Source: Hydrogenophaga sp. PBL-H3 | GTDB lineage: Bacteria; Pseudomonadota; Gammaproteobacteria; Burkholderiales; Burkholderiaceae_C | Assembly (NCBI RefSeq): GCF_010104355.1 | Contig: NZ_CP044972.1 | Span: 1,984,001-2,048,000 of the forward strand | Length of the DNA: 64,000 nucleotides | Direction of reading: 5' to 3' | Shown: in pieces, positions 29,739-41,707 of the stretch | How positions within the stretch are numbered: the first letter of the stretch is position 1 | Layout: the number at the start of each line of letters is the position of its first letter | Program-made: the position numbers and the translations under genes | Notes under the pieces: model-generated | What the model saw: only the letters and a program-made list of their open reading frames with translations | Told to the model about the DNA's origin: nothing | Databases searched by the model: none

Positions 29739-31180
29739 TGCTGTACCTCTCCACGCGCGGCGACCCGGGGCGCAAGCACTTCTGCGAGATCCTGCTCGAA
29801 GGCCTCGCACCCGATGGCGGCCTGTACCTGCCCGAACGCTACCCCCAGGTCGATGCCGCCGCGCTCGCGCGCTGGCGTCAGGTGTTCAACCAAGGTGCGG
29901 CGGGTGGCTACGCAGCGCTCGCGTTCGAGGTGCTGTCCCTCTACATCGACGACATCCCCCCCGCCGACTTGCGCGCGCTGTGCGAGAAGACCTACACCGA
30001 GGCGGTGTACGGCACGCCGCAGATCGTGCCGCTGAAGAAGCTCGAAGCCGGGTTCTACCTGGAAGCCCTGTCCAATGGCCCGACGCTGGCCTTCAAGGAC
30101 ATGGCGATGCAGCTGCTGGGCAACCTGTTCGAGTACGAGCTGGCACGCCGTGGCGAAGAGCTCAACATCCTGGGCGCGACCTCGGGTGACACCGGCAGCG
30201 CGGCCGAGTACGCCATGCGTGGCAAGAAAGGCGTGCGCGTCTTCATGCTCAGCCCGCACGGCCGCATGAGCCCGTTCCAGCAAGCGCAGATGTTCAGCCT
30301 GATGGACGAGAACATCCACAACATCGCCATCGAAGGTGTGTTCGACGACTGCCAGGACATCGTCAAGAACGTCAGCAACGACCTTGCTTTCAAGCGTGGG
30401 CACAAGATCGGCACGGTCAATTCGATCAACTGGGCGCGGCTGCTGGCGCAGGTGGTTTACTACTTCGCGGGTTACTTCCAGGCCACCACGAAAGACGCCG
30501 AGCGGGTGTCTTTCACCGTGCCCAGCGGCAACTTCGGCAACGTCTGTGCCGGCCATGTCGCGCGCCAGATGGGCCTGCCGATTGAGCAACTGGTGGTGGC
30601 CACCAACGAAAACGACGTGCTCGACGAGTTCTTCCGCACCGGGGTGTACCGCGTGCGCGCCAGCGCCGACACGCATGAGACCTCCAGCCCGTCGATGGAC
30701 ATCTCCAAAGCCAGCAACTTCGAGCGCTTCGTGTTCGATCTGCTGGGCCGCGACGGCCCGCGCGTCAAGGCGCTGTTCGGCGAGGCACTCGCGCGCGAAG
30801 GCAGCTTCAACCTGAGTGCTGATGCAGCGTTTTCCGACGCCGCCACCCGTTACGGTTTCTGCAGTGGCAAGAGCACACATCAGAACCGCCTCGACACGAT
30901 CCGCGACATCTTCAAGCGCCACGGCGTGATGATCGACACCCACACCGCCGATGGTGTGAAAGTGGCGCGCGAGCACATTGACGCGGCAGTGCCGATGATC
31001 GTGCTGGAGACGGCGTTGCCGATCAAGTTTGCCGAGACCATTGTGGAAGCGCTGGGCCAGCAACCCCACCGTCCGCCGCAGTTCGAAGGCATTGAAGACC
31101 TGCCCAAGCGCGTGCAGGTGATGCCGGCGAGCACGGCCGTCGTGCAGGCCTTCATCGCCGAGCATTGCGCCAGGGCATGA
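29738..31180 (+). CDS. thrC: Threonine synthase
   Basis: 480 residues, PLP-dependent, converting O-phosphohomoserine to threonine. The N-terminus YLSTRGD and the PLP lysine in LAFKDMAMQLLG place it in the long fungal/gammaproteobacterial-type threonine synthases. Translation is coupled to hom by a one-base overlap and to mobB by an ATGA overlap. No homoserine kinase gene lies in this window, so thrB or its equivalent must be elsewhere. Confidence 0.97.
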   Translation: MLYLSTRGDPGRKHFCEILLEGLAPDGGLYLPERYPQVDAAALARWRQVFNQGAAGGYAALAFEVLSLYIDDIPPADLRALCEKTYTEAVYGTPQIVPLKKLEAGFYLEALSNGPTLAFKDMAMQLLGNLFEYELARRGEELNILGATSGDTGSAAEYAMRGKKGVRVFMLSPHGRMSPFQQAQMFSLMDENIHNIAIEGVFDDCQDIVKNVSNDLAFKRGHKIGTVNSINWARLLAQVVYYFAGYFQATTKDAERVSFTVPSGNFGNVCAGHVARQMGLPIEQLVVATNENDVLDEFFRTGVYRVRASADTHETSSPSMDISKASNFERFVFDLLGRDGPRVKALFGEALAREGSFNLSADAAFSDAATRYGFCSGKSTHQNRLDTIRDIFKRHGVMIDTHTADGVKVAREHIDAAVPMIVLETALPIKFAETIVEALGQQPHRPPQFEGIEDLPKRVQVMPASTAVVQAFIAEHCARA

Positions 31181-31713
31181 AGGTCGTCGGGTTTGCCGGC
31201 TTCTCGGGATCGGGGAAAACCACGCTGGTCGAGCAGTTGATTCCCGCACTCAAGTTGCGGGGTCAGCGCGTCTCGGTGGTCAAGCACGCGCACCACAGCT
31301 TCGACATCGATCACCCGGGCAAGGACACCTGGCGCCATCGCGAAGCCGGCGCTTTCGAAGTGCTCGCCGCCTCGCCCAAACGGCTGGTGCTCATGCGCGA
31401 AATCGAGGCCATCACCGAGCATTCGGTGCACGACCTCATTGCCCAGCTGCGCGCCGACGTCGACTGGGTGCTGGTCGAGGGTTTCAAGCAGAGCGATCTG
31501 CCCAAGGTGGAGGTGTGGCGGCGGGCCCATGGCAAGCCACTGCGCTTTCCCGATGACCCACACATCGTGGCGATCGCCACCGACACGCCGGACACATTGC
31601 CGGCGTCCGGCCACTGCACCGTGCTGGATTTGAACCGGGCCGATGACGTGGCCGCCTGGTTGGTCGACAATGAAGGCCGATTCGAATACTGCACTCCGTT
31701 GAGCCTGCCATGA
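31177..31713 (+). CDS. mobB: Molybdopterin-guanine dinucleotide biosynthesis protein B
   Basis: 178 residues with a P-loop GFSGSGKTT near the N-terminus and the MobB motifs KHAHH and VLVEGFKQSDLPKVEVWR. MobB is a GTP-binding adaptor that assists MobA in making the dinucleotide form of molybdenum cofactor. ATG 31177 overlaps the thrC stop; an ATG four codons upstream lies inside thrC. First of the Moco genes. Confidence 0.95.
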   Translation: MKVVGFAGFSGSGKTTLVEQLIPALKLRGQRVSVVKHAHHSFDIDHPGKDTWRHREAGAFEVLAASPKRLVLMREIEAITEHSVHDLIAQLRADVDWVLVEGFKQSDLPKVEVWRRAHGKPLRFPDDPHIVAIATDTPDTLPASGHCTVLDLNRADDVAAWLVDNEGRFEYCTPLSLP

Positions 31714-32993
31714 CCACGCCCCCTCCACCACAGAACCGTGCGCCATTGATGTCGCTGGACGACGCGATGGTCGCATTGCTTGCCCAGGCCACGTCCCTGG
31801 TGGGTACCGAGACCGTGACCACCTTCGAGGCGGATGGCCGCGTGCTGGCGCAAGACCTCGTGTCTGCGCTGCAGGTGCCGCCCAACGACAACTCGTCCAT
31901 GGACGGCTACGCCCTGCGCGCGGCCGACGTGACAGAGCCGGGCCAGGTGCTGCCCGTCACGCAGCGCATCGCAGCCGGCCACGCGGGCGAGCCGCTGGAG
32001 CCCGGCACCTGTGTACGCATCTTCACCGGCGCGCCCATGCCTGCCGGTGCCGATGCGGTGGTGATGCAGGAAGACACGGTCGAGGTGGGGGGCAACATCC
32101 ACGGGGTGCACATCCAGGTCGTGCCCCAGCCAGGCCAGTGGGTGCGGCGCGCGGGCGAGGACGTCAGGCGCGGCGCCGTGGTGCTGGCGCGGGGCGAGCG
32201 CCTGTCTCCCGCCAGCCTGGGTCTGGCCGCCAGTCTGGGCCTGGCCCACCTCAACGTGGTGGCGCGCCCGCGTGTGGCGCTGTTCTCCACCGGTGACGAA
32301 CTGGTCATGCCGGGCGAAGTGCCGCCCCAGGCCATGAGGCCCGGCGCCATCTACAACTCAAACCGCTTTTTCCTGCGTGCGCTGCTGCAGCGCATGGGCT
32401 GCGAAGTGAGCGACCTGGGCATCGTGCCGGACAGGCGCGAGGCCACGCTGGCCGCTCTCAAGACCGCGGCCGACCACCACGACCTCATCCTCACCAGCGG
32501 CGGCGTGTCGGTGGGCGAGGAAGACCACATCAAACCCGCCGTGCAGCAGCTCGGCCAACTCGATCTCTGGCAGATCGCCATGAAGCCGGGCAAGCCGTTT
32601 GCCTACGGCACCGTGAAACGCGACGCCGGAGCTGGCCCGGCTGCTGGCGAGCCCTGCCATTTCATCGGTCTGCCGGGCAACCCGGTGTCCAGTTTCGTGA
32701 CCTTCCTTCTGCTGGTGCGGCCTTTCTTGTTGCGCCTGCAAGGGGTGGAAGCGGCTGCGTTGAAGACCACCACGCTGCCCGCGCACTTCACGCTGGGCAA
32801 GGCCGACAAGCGCCGGGAGTTCCTGCGCGTGCGCCGCAATGCGGCCGGCGGCCTCGATCTTTTTCCCAATCAGAGTTCGGGCGTGCTCACCTCGGTGGTG
32901 TGGGGCGACGGTCTGGTGGACAACCCGGCCGGCAGCACCATTGCCCACGGTGACCCGGTGTCCTTCATCTCCTTTGCGGATCTGCTCGCATGA
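31710..32993 (+). CDS. moeA: Molybdopterin molybdenumtransferase
   Basis: 427 residues with MoeA signatures: SMDGYALRA, FTGAPMP, ALFSTGDEL, TSGGVSVGEEDH and GLPGNPVS. MoeA inserts molybdate into adenylylated molybdopterin. ATG 31710 overlaps the mobB stop (ATGA) and the gene end overlaps moaD in the same way. Confidence 0.97.
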   Translation: MTTPPPPQNRAPLMSLDDAMVALLAQATSLVGTETVTTFEADGRVLAQDLVSALQVPPNDNSSMDGYALRAADVTEPGQVLPVTQRIAAGHAGEPLEPGTCVRIFTGAPMPAGADAVVMQEDTVEVGGNIHGVHIQVVPQPGQWVRRAGEDVRRGAVVLARGERLSPASLGLAASLGLAHLNVVARPRVALFSTGDELVMPGEVPPQAMRPGAIYNSNRFFLRALLQRMGCEVSDLGIVPDRREATLAALKTAADHHDLILTSGGVSVGEEDHIKPAVQQLGQLDLWQIAMKPGKPFAYGTVKRDAGAGPAAGEPCHFIGLPGNPVSSFVTFLLLVRPFLLRLQGVEAAALKTTTLPAHFTLGKADKRREFLRVRRNAAGGLDLFPNQSSGVLTSVVWGDGLVDNPAGSTIAHGDPVSFISFADLLA

Positions 32994-33241
32994 AAGTCCA
33001 ACTGCGTTATTTCGCCTCCATCCGCGAGTCCCTGGCCACCGGCAGCGAATCGCTGGACACCCAGGCCACCACCCTGGCTGCGCTGCGCGCCGAGTTGGTG
33101 GCGCGCGGCGGTGCTTATGCCGAGGCGCTGGCGCCTGGCAAGTCGGTGCGTGTGGCTTTGAACCAGACCATGAGCGACGAGGCGGCTGTTCTCACCGAAG
33201 GCGCTGAGATCGGTTTCTTTCCTCCCGTGACCGGCGGCTGA
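32990..33241 (+). CDS. moaD: Molybdopterin synthase sulfur-carrier subunit
   Basis: 83 residues, ubiquitin-like fold, ending in the required Gly-Gly (VTGG) whose C-terminus carries the thiocarboxylate sulfur. Opening VQLRYFASIRE is typical. ATGA overlap with moeA; moaE begins one base after the stop, matching the 1:1 subunit need of molybdopterin synthase. Confidence 0.96.
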   Translation: MKVQLRYFASIRESLATGSESLDTQATTLAALRAELVARGGAYAEALAPGKSVRVALNQTMSDEAAVLTEGAEIGFFPPVTGG

Positions 33242-33242
33242 C

Positions 33243-33716
33243 ATGACCGGGCGCGTCTCCATCCAGACCGACGATTTTGACCTCAGCGCAGAGGTTGCGC
33301 GCCTGCGCGAAACCGAGAAGGGCATTGGCGCCGTCTGCAGTTTCATTGGCACTGTGCGTGACCGCAACGACGGTCAGCGCATCAGCACCATGGAGCTGGA
33401 GCATTACCCGGGCATGACGGAAAAATCCATCGAAGCCATGATCGACGAGGCGCACAAGCGCTTCAACATCTTTGGCACCCGCGTGATCCACCGCGTGGGC
33501 CTGCTGCAGCCGCTGGACCAGATCGTGCTGGTGGCCGTGAGCTCGGCGCACCGAGGCGAGAGCTTCCAGGCCTGCGAGTTCCTGATGGACTACCTCAAGA
33601 CCCAGGCACCGTTCTGGAAGAAGGAACAGACGCCGGAAGGTGCTCGCTGGGTGGATGCCCGCGTGAGCGACGACGCGGCGCTGGCGCGCTGGGGCATTGT
33701 GGCCAGCAACAGCTGA
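33243..33716 (+). CDS. moaE: Molybdopterin synthase catalytic subunit
   Basis: 157 residues with GAVCSFIGTVRD near the N-terminus, ELEHYPGM, AVSSAHRG and the late PFWKKE lysine motif. It forms the heterotetramer with MoaD and converts cPMP to molybdopterin. ATG 33243. Last Moco gene of the chain; cPMP genes moaA/moaC are not in this window. Confidence 0.97.
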   Translation: MTGRVSIQTDDFDLSAEVARLRETEKGIGAVCSFIGTVRDRNDGQRISTMELEHYPGMTEKSIEAMIDEAHKRFNIFGTRVIHRVGLLQPLDQIVLVAVSSAHRGESFQACEFLMDYLKTQAPFWKKEQTPEGARWVDARVSDDAALARWGIVASNS

Positions 33717-33733
33717 ACGGCGGCAGCGACGCC

Positions 33734-34483
33734 GTGCTCACCGCTGCCGATATCGAAGCGATCGAGCGCGCCACGCTGCAGGCGGTGGCGCCCGAGCAGG
33801 TGGAGTCGCTCGACGGGTGGCTGCTGGCCATGGACCGAGGCACCGTGGGCCGTGCCCGCAGCGCCGTGCCACTTCACCACCTGGCACATGACGTGGACCA
33901 GTTGCCCCTCATCCTGGACAGCTACGCCGCATCCGGGTTCGAGCCTCGTTTCCGTTTGCCCGATCTGCCTGCGTTCGGGCCTTGGCATGAAGCGCTCGCC
34001 CAGCGCGGCTGGTGGCGGGACCAGCCCACGCTGACCATGACAGGGACACTGGAGAAACTGCTCCAGGTGCATGGCGGTCCACCCGTTGAACTGGACGCCA
34101 GGCCCGACGCCGCCTGGATGGCCATGTTCCTCGGCGAGGGCCTGGACCCGGCCGACGGAGCCAGCCGCTCGAGAGCGCTCAGCCGTGCGAACTGCGCGCT
34201 GTTTGCCTCGGCGCGGGAGCATGGTCAGACCGTGGCTTGCGGGGCGGCGTCGCTCGGCCATGGGTGGCTGGGCGTGCACGGCATGCGCACGGCGGCGTCT
34301 CAGCGCGGTCGCGGACTGGCGGGTCGCATCCTGCACACCATGGCGGTTGAGGCCATCGCACGCGGACTGGTCGGCGTGTTCCTGCAGGTGGATGCCAGCA
34401 ACCTGGCTGCCCGGTCCCTGTACCACCGGGCTGGCCTGACCACGGCCTGGCAGTACGCCTACTGGCACCCACCTCAGGCTTGA
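33734..34483 (+). CDS. GNAT-family N-acetyltransferase
   Basis: 249 residues starting with GTG 33734. The C-terminal part (about 160-240) has the GNAT acetyl-CoA motif (QRGRGLAGRILHTM) and AARSLYHRAGL. The N-terminal 120 residues form a second, degenerate GNAT-like half, as in two-domain acetyltransferases. The acceptor is unknown. It follows moaE by 17 bp and may be co-transcribed. Confidence 0.85.
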   Translation: MLTAADIEAIERATLQAVAPEQVESLDGWLLAMDRGTVGRARSAVPLHHLAHDVDQLPLILDSYAASGFEPRFRLPDLPAFGPWHEALAQRGWWRDQPTLTMTGTLEKLLQVHGGPPVELDARPDAAWMAMFLGEGLDPADGASRSRALSRANCALFASAREHGQTVACGAASLGHGWLGVHGMRTAASQRGRGLAGRILHTMAVEAIARGLVGVFLQVDASNLAARSLYHRAGLTTAWQYAYWHPPQA

Positions 34484-34547
34484 CTGGCGCCCGCTTGATC
34501 TGGGTCAAGTCCACCTGCCTCGGGTGGGCGCAGGCTGAAGGTCTTGG

Positions 34548-34577
34548 CTTGAAAAGGGAGGGAGCAACTCCACATGC
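34548..34577 (+). promoter_or_regulatory. Putative sigma-32 heat-shock promoter of clpB
   Basis: CTTGAAA (34548-34554, perfect -35) is followed after 15 bases by CCACATGC, close to the sigma-32 -10 consensus CCCCATNT. It ends 33 bases ahead of the clpB start. No CIRCE inverted repeat was seen. Confidence 0.6.
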
Positions 34578-34610
34578 CAAGCAATTCTGATTTCCCGGAG
34601 AGGCATTTCC

Positions 34611-37229
<2,619 letters not shown>

Positions 37230-37240
37230 ACCGTGCTTGA

Positions 37241-37278
37241 ACAGGCAGGCCCCCTTCCGTCGGGATGGGGGTCTGCCT
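37241..37278 (+). terminator. Strong hairpin after clpB
   Basis: A 12-base-pair stem pairs AGGCAGGCCCCC with GGGGGTCTGCCT (one G:U pair) over a 12-base loop, eleven bases after the clpB stop. There is no T run, so it may act as a stability element or weak terminator. Confidence 0.55.
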
Positions 37279-37315
37279 CTACCGCAGCCGGGGCGCCAGA
37301 CCTATCATCCGCCTC

Positions 37316-38743
37316 ATGACCCAGATACCCCCGACCCTTCCATTGCGGGCCCTGTTTGACGCCCAGCACCACGCCAGTCGCGCTCAGATCGACGTGCCGC
37401 TGGCGCTGCGCCGGGATCGGCTCTCGCGCCTGAAGGCGCTGATTGACCAGCATGGCTCAGCCCTGTCGGACGCGGTGCAGGCCGACTTTGGCGTGCGTTC
37501 GCGCCAGCTCACCGAGGTGGCCGATTTCTTCGTGCTGCGCGCGGCTATCGGCCAGCTGCACAAGGAGCTGCCGCGCTGGATGAAGCCGCAACGCGTGGCC
37601 ACGCCGCTCTACCTCAAGCCTGCGCGCGCGCTCATCCAGCGCCAGCCGCTGGGCGTGGTGGGGGTCATCGGCCCGTGGAACTACCCGCTGCAGCTCACGC
37701 TGGGGCCGGCCGCCACCGCGTTGGCCGCGGGCAACCGCGTGATGCTCAAACCCAGCGAACTCACGCCCCACAGCTCGGCGCTGATGGCTTCGCTGGTGCA
37801 CGCCGCTTTCTCGGCCGACGAATTCAGCGTGGTGCTCGGCGGTGCGGACGTGGCCCACGAGTTCGCCAGCCTGCCGTTCGACCACCTGTTCTTCACCGGC
37901 TCCACCGCCGTGGGGCGCAAGGTGGCGGCTGCTGCTGCGGTCAACCTCACGCCCACCACGCTGGAACTCGGCGGCAAGTCGCCTTGCATCGTGGACGCCT
38001 CATGCCATCTGGATGAGGCCGCCGTGAAGATCGCCCACGGCAAGCTGCTCAACGCCGGGCAGACCTGCATTGCGCCCGACTACGTGCTGCTGCCGCGTGG
38101 CCAGGAAGCCGCTTTCGAGCAGGCCTACACGGCCGCCGTGGCGCGCCTGTTTCCCAGCATTGCCGGCAACCCCGACTACGCCGCCATCGTGAGCGACCGC
38201 CACCAGGCCCGCCTGGAAGCCCTGCTGGGCGAGGCCGCCGCGCAGGGTGCCCGCGTGGTGGACGTGGCACCCCGGGGCACGACGGGCAAGGCCAGTACCG
38301 CACGCCAGATGAACCCCACCCTGGTGTTCGACCCCGTCCCCGGCCTGCGGCTGCTGGACGAAGAGATCTTTGGCCCCATCCTGCCGGTGCTTACCTACGA
38401 CTCGCTGGACGAGGCCATCAAACGCATCAATGCCGGTGCGCGCCCGCTGGCGCTGTACTGGTTCGGCACCAACACCGCCGCGCGCGACCGGGTGATGGCC
38501 AACACGGTGAGTGGCGGCGTGAGCATCAACGACACGCTTATGCACGTGGCCCACGAAAACCTGCCATTCGGCGGCGTGGGCGAGAGTGGCTGGGGTGCCT
38601 ACCACGGTGAAACCGGCTTTTTGCGTTTCACGCAGCAAAAACCCGTTCTGGTGCAGTCGCGCTTCTCAATGGGGCATCTGTTCTACCCGCCCTACGGTCC
38701 GCGATTCGATCAGGTCATGGGCCTGCTCAAGCGCTGGTTGTGA
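37316..38743 (+). CDS. NAD(P)-dependent aldehyde dehydrogenase, coniferyl-aldehyde-dehydrogenase-like
   Basis: 475 residues, ALDH superfamily. The motifs are GPWNYPLQL, GSTAVGRKV (cofactor), ELGGKSPCI (general-base Glu) and NAGQTCIAPDY (catalytic Cys). The short length and the C-terminal PPYGPRF segment fit the coniferyl aldehyde dehydrogenase/class-3-like branch, whose members oxidise aromatic or long-chain aldehydes. ATG 37316 is chosen; the upstream frame runs through the clpB hairpin. Substrate is not certain. Confidence 0.9.
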   Translation: MTQIPPTLPLRALFDAQHHASRAQIDVPLALRRDRLSRLKALIDQHGSALSDAVQADFGVRSRQLTEVADFFVLRAAIGQLHKELPRWMKPQRVATPLYLKPARALIQRQPLGVVGVIGPWNYPLQLTLGPAATALAAGNRVMLKPSELTPHSSALMASLVHAAFSADEFSVVLGGADVAHEFASLPFDHLFFTGSTAVGRKVAAAAAVNLTPTTLELGGKSPCIVDASCHLDEAAVKIAHGKLLNAGQTCIAPDYVLLPRGQEAAFEQAYTAAVARLFPSIAGNPDYAAIVSDRHQARLEALLGEAAAQGARVVDVAPRGTTGKASTARQMNPTLVFDPVPGLRLLDEEIFGPILPVLTYDSLDEAIKRINAGARPLALYWFGTNTAARDRVMANTVSGGVSINDTLMHVAHENLPFGGVGESGWGAYHGETGFLRFTQQKPVLVQSRFSMGHLFYPPYGPRFDQVMGLLKRWL

Positions 38744-38762
38744 CCGGTCCGGGTTGGGCGGT

Positions 38763-39017
38763 TCAGGCGCCGGCCAGTGCGTCGTCGTCGGCCTCGGGCT
38801 GCAAGGCCGCCGCCGTGTTCTGCAGATATCCCTTCTCCATCAACCCATAGGCCAGCTCGGACACGTCCGAGCCCAGCAACAGTGACAGCTCTTGCTCGCT
38901 GCGCCGGCCATTGGCCATGAGCAGGAGGGTGTGGGCCTGGCGGCCCACTGCGTCGGGGCGTGACAGCGCCTCCCACGCCATGGTGGTCTTGGCGTAACGC
39001 CGGATGCCCTGAATCAT
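38763..39017 (-). CDS. Small hypothetical protein with winged-helix-like module
   Basis: 84 residues, unknown function. The core pattern AKTxxAxxAL, then RQAHTLLLMANGRRSE, a helix and GYL resembles the N-terminal module of the protein at 17776-18249. Acidic tail (EADDDALAG). It faces convergently the aldehyde dehydrogenase gene 19 bp away. No membrane segment or signal peptide. Confidence 0.65.
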   Translation of the reverse strand: MIQGIRRYAKTTMAWEALSRPDAVGRQAHTLLLMANGRRSEQELSLLLGSDVSELAYGLMEKGYLQNTAAALQPEADDDALAGA

Positions 39018-39238
39018 TGTTGTCTCCCTGAAGCCTGCGCGTGTGTTGACAGCACCCGAGCATGTTGCATGCCAGTTGTGACACTGCCTTGACGAAGGGG
39101 CATTCAGTGGCCCCGGTTGACCGTTCGGTGGCCGATACCCGCCTTATTTCTGAGGCGTCATGCCCCAGGGTGTATGCGCGGGTATAACTGTGACTTGTCT
39201 CACACTTCGATACAGCGGTCCCGGACCGCGACCAGCCG

Positions 39239-41707
39239 ATGAAGGTTCCTCCCAGATTGCTTCAACAGTGCCTCGGCGAGGTGCTCGAAGACGCCCCGGC
39301 GATGCTCGGGCGCTGGCTTGACGCAGCGGTGGACAGCCTGAAAGAGGCCGAGAGGCGATCCACCGACACGGCTCAGCGCGAGCGCCTGGGGCAGGCCTGG
39401 TGGCGCATGCGGCAGGAGAGGGCGGGCTGGGTGGGCGACTATGCGCGGCTGCTGCGCGAAGCGTTTGCCATGCCCACCGATGCCCCGCAATCGTCGCGTT
39501 CGGCGTTGCTCAGCGAATCCACCTACCTCTCCCTGGTGGAAGACGACGCGGTGACCGAGTCGATCGAATCCGCCCGCCTGTTGCAGAGCCTGCTGCCACC
39601 TCTGGAGCAGGAACTCAAGGTGCTGGACGCGCTCATGAGCTCGCTGCAGGGCCTGTCGACTGTGCAGGCCGAGTTGAACCCGCTGCGTCCTGCTGTCTTC
39701 GTGCGCACGCTGCGCGACATGATGGCGCTCGATGAACCCGAGTCCCAGATCCGCGCCCTGTGGCTGCGCCATTGCGGTCCCGCCATCGGTGACGAACTCA
39801 AGGCCCTCTATGTCCGCCTGACCCTGGTGCTGCAGCGCGCCAACGTGCAGGAAGCCGGTTACCGTGTGCGCCTGCTGGCCGAAGCCCCCGGGGCCGCGGC
39901 ACGAGCGGCCGCCAACGCAGCCCGGGCCGCACGCGGAGGGGCGGCTGGCTGGAGCCCGTCGGGCCCGGCGCCGCTGGACTTTGGCAATGACAGCACGCGG
40001 GATCTGCATTTCGGCAATTTCATGCAAGACATGCCGCAGCTGGCCCGCTTGCATACGCTGGTGGACAACCAGTACCTGCACAACTTCCTGGAGAAGGGTG
40101 GGCAGCGCTACGAACAGTCGCTGGCGCCCGAGTACTACGAGCAGGTGAGCGAGGAGCTCGCGGCCATCGAGGCGTTTGCTGCCATTCCCACGCTCGACGA
40201 GTCGATGGTGGTTCAGCGCAGCCAGCAGTACAAGGCGCTGCCGGTGGTCGACCGGCCCGCGCGCGAAGTCGACATAGGGACCCAGCTCAGCCAGAAAAGC
40301 TGGGGCGACTTTGCCGCGGCCCACGAGCGCGCCCGCGTGCTCATGCAGCTCAAGCAGAAGGCCGAACGCGTTGCGCAGGCCATGGGTCTCGACGTCGTGC
40401 GCAAGCTGGTCAACCAGGTGGCGCAAGACCCGCTGCTGCTGGCGCCGGTGCGCGAAGCCGTGGTGGCGCTGGAGCCCTCGTTGCTACGCCTGGCCATGGC
40501 CAACCCGCGCTTTTTCAGCGAGGACTCGCACCCTGCGCGCCGCCTGGTGGAGTGCGTGGCGCAGCGCAGCTTCAAATACAACGACGAGTTTGGCAGCGAA
40601 TTCGCCGAATTTTTCCTGCCGGTGCAGCAGGCCTTCAACGCCCTCAACGAACTCGAGACCGAGGATTCGCAGGCGTTTGCCATCGCGCTGGACGAGCTGC
40701 TGCAAGAGTGGGAGGGCCAGGACCGACAGGACCTGGCTGCGCAGGACGACAACCTGCAGGCCATTCGCCACGCCGAGGCCCGCCAGACCCTCGCCGACCA
40801 GGTGGCCTGGGAGCTGAGCCAGCGCCCCGATGTGGACCACGCGCCCGGCTTCATCCTCGATTTCCTTTACGGTCCCTGGGCGTTGGCAATCGCATCGGCC
40901 CAGCTCAATGCAGAGAAGGGCCAGACCGATCCTGGCGGCTACCGCAAGGTGGTTTCCAACCTGCTGTGGAGCACCCAGAAAGAGGTCACCCTGCGCATGC
41001 CGGCGCAACTGCTGGACATGGTGCCCGGGATGCTGGCCACGCTGCACGCCGGGCTGGAGTCGCTGGGGCGCAGCCGTGTGGAAACCAAGCCGTTCTTTGA
41101 CGCGCTCATGCGCCTGCACCAGCCGGTGCTGGGCCTGCGGCGCGCGCGCGTGCGGGCCGATGCCAGTGCGTCGAATCCCATACCGCTGGAAGCCTCGTCC
41201 ATGTCGATGGAGCTCGACGAAACCCTGGCCGCCACGCCCGAGCAGCGCAAACCGCGCAAGTCCGACCAGCCCTGGCTCGGCCGCGACGAACTCGAAGCCG
41301 CCGGTTTTCAGGACACCATGCCGACCGACTTCGCCGAACTCATCGAAGTCCGTGCACCCAACGAAGCCGGGCCTCTCCATCCCGATGGCGAGGCCGAACC
41401 GGATGGCGACGAGGGCATTCCGTTTGACGCGGTCGCCTTGCTGGCCGGCTTGCGCGAAGGCGACTGGGTCGACCTGTATTCGCACCGCGAATGGCTGCGG
41501 GCGCAACTCATCTGGGCCAGCAACCGTGGCACGCTGTTCATGTTCGTGAGCCGGGGTGGTCGCCCGCATTCCATGACCAAGCGCAGTTGCGAGCGCCTGA
41601 TCGCCAACCGCCTGCTGCGCCTGGTGGACGGCCAGAGCGTGGTTGGCAAGGCGATCAACGCGATCGCGGCCGATCAGGCTCTGGCGGCCGAGTCCATGTC
41701 CGCCTGA
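39239..41707 (+). CDS. DUF1631 family protein
   Basis: 822 residues, mostly helical, fitting DUF1631: opening LLQQCLGEVLEDAP, a central VDNQYLHNFLEKGGQRYE-type region, and a C-terminal domain about 720-800 (GDWVDLYSHREWLRAQLIW and a lysine/arginine-rich KRSCERLIANRLLRLVD stretch) that resembles PilZ-like beta structure. No enzymatic motif is recognised. The 221 bp upstream hold no other gene. Its last 34 bases overlap the 3' end of the convergent AraC gene. Confidence 0.85.
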   Translation: MKVPPRLLQQCLGEVLEDAPAMLGRWLDAAVDSLKEAERRSTDTAQRERLGQAWWRMRQERAGWVGDYARLLREAFAMPTDAPQSSRSALLSESTYLSLVEDDAVTESIESARLLQSLLPPLEQELKVLDALMSSLQGLSTVQAELNPLRPAVFVRTLRDMMALDEPESQIRALWLRHCGPAIGDELKALYVRLTLVLQRANVQEAGYRVRLLAEAPGAAARAAANAARAARGGAAGWSPSGPAPLDFGNDSTRDLHFGNFMQDMPQLARLHTLVDNQYLHNFLEKGGQRYEQSLAPEYYEQVSEELAAIEAFAAIPTLDESMVVQRSQQYKALPVVDRPAREVDIGTQLSQKSWGDFAAAHERARVLMQLKQKAERVAQAMGLDVVRKLVNQVAQDPLLLAPVREAVVALEPSLLRLAMANPRFFSEDSHPARRLVECVAQRSFKYNDEFGSEFAEFFLPVQQAFNALNELETEDSQAFAIALDELLQEWEGQDRQDLAAQDDNLQAIRHAEARQTLADQVAWELSQRPDVDHAPGFILDFLYGPWALAIASAQLNAEKGQTDPGGYRKVVSNLLWSTQKEVTLRMPAQLLDMVPGMLATLHAGLESLGRSRVETKPFFDALMRLHQPVLGLRRARVRADASASNPIPLEASSMSMELDETLAATPEQRKPRKSDQPWLGRDELEAAGFQDTMPTDFAELIEVRAPNEAGPLHPDGEAEPDGDEGIPFDAVALLAGLREGDWVDLYSHREWLRAQLIWASNRGTLFMFVSRGGRPHSMTKRSCERLIANRLLRLVDGQSVVGKAINAIAADQALAAESMSA

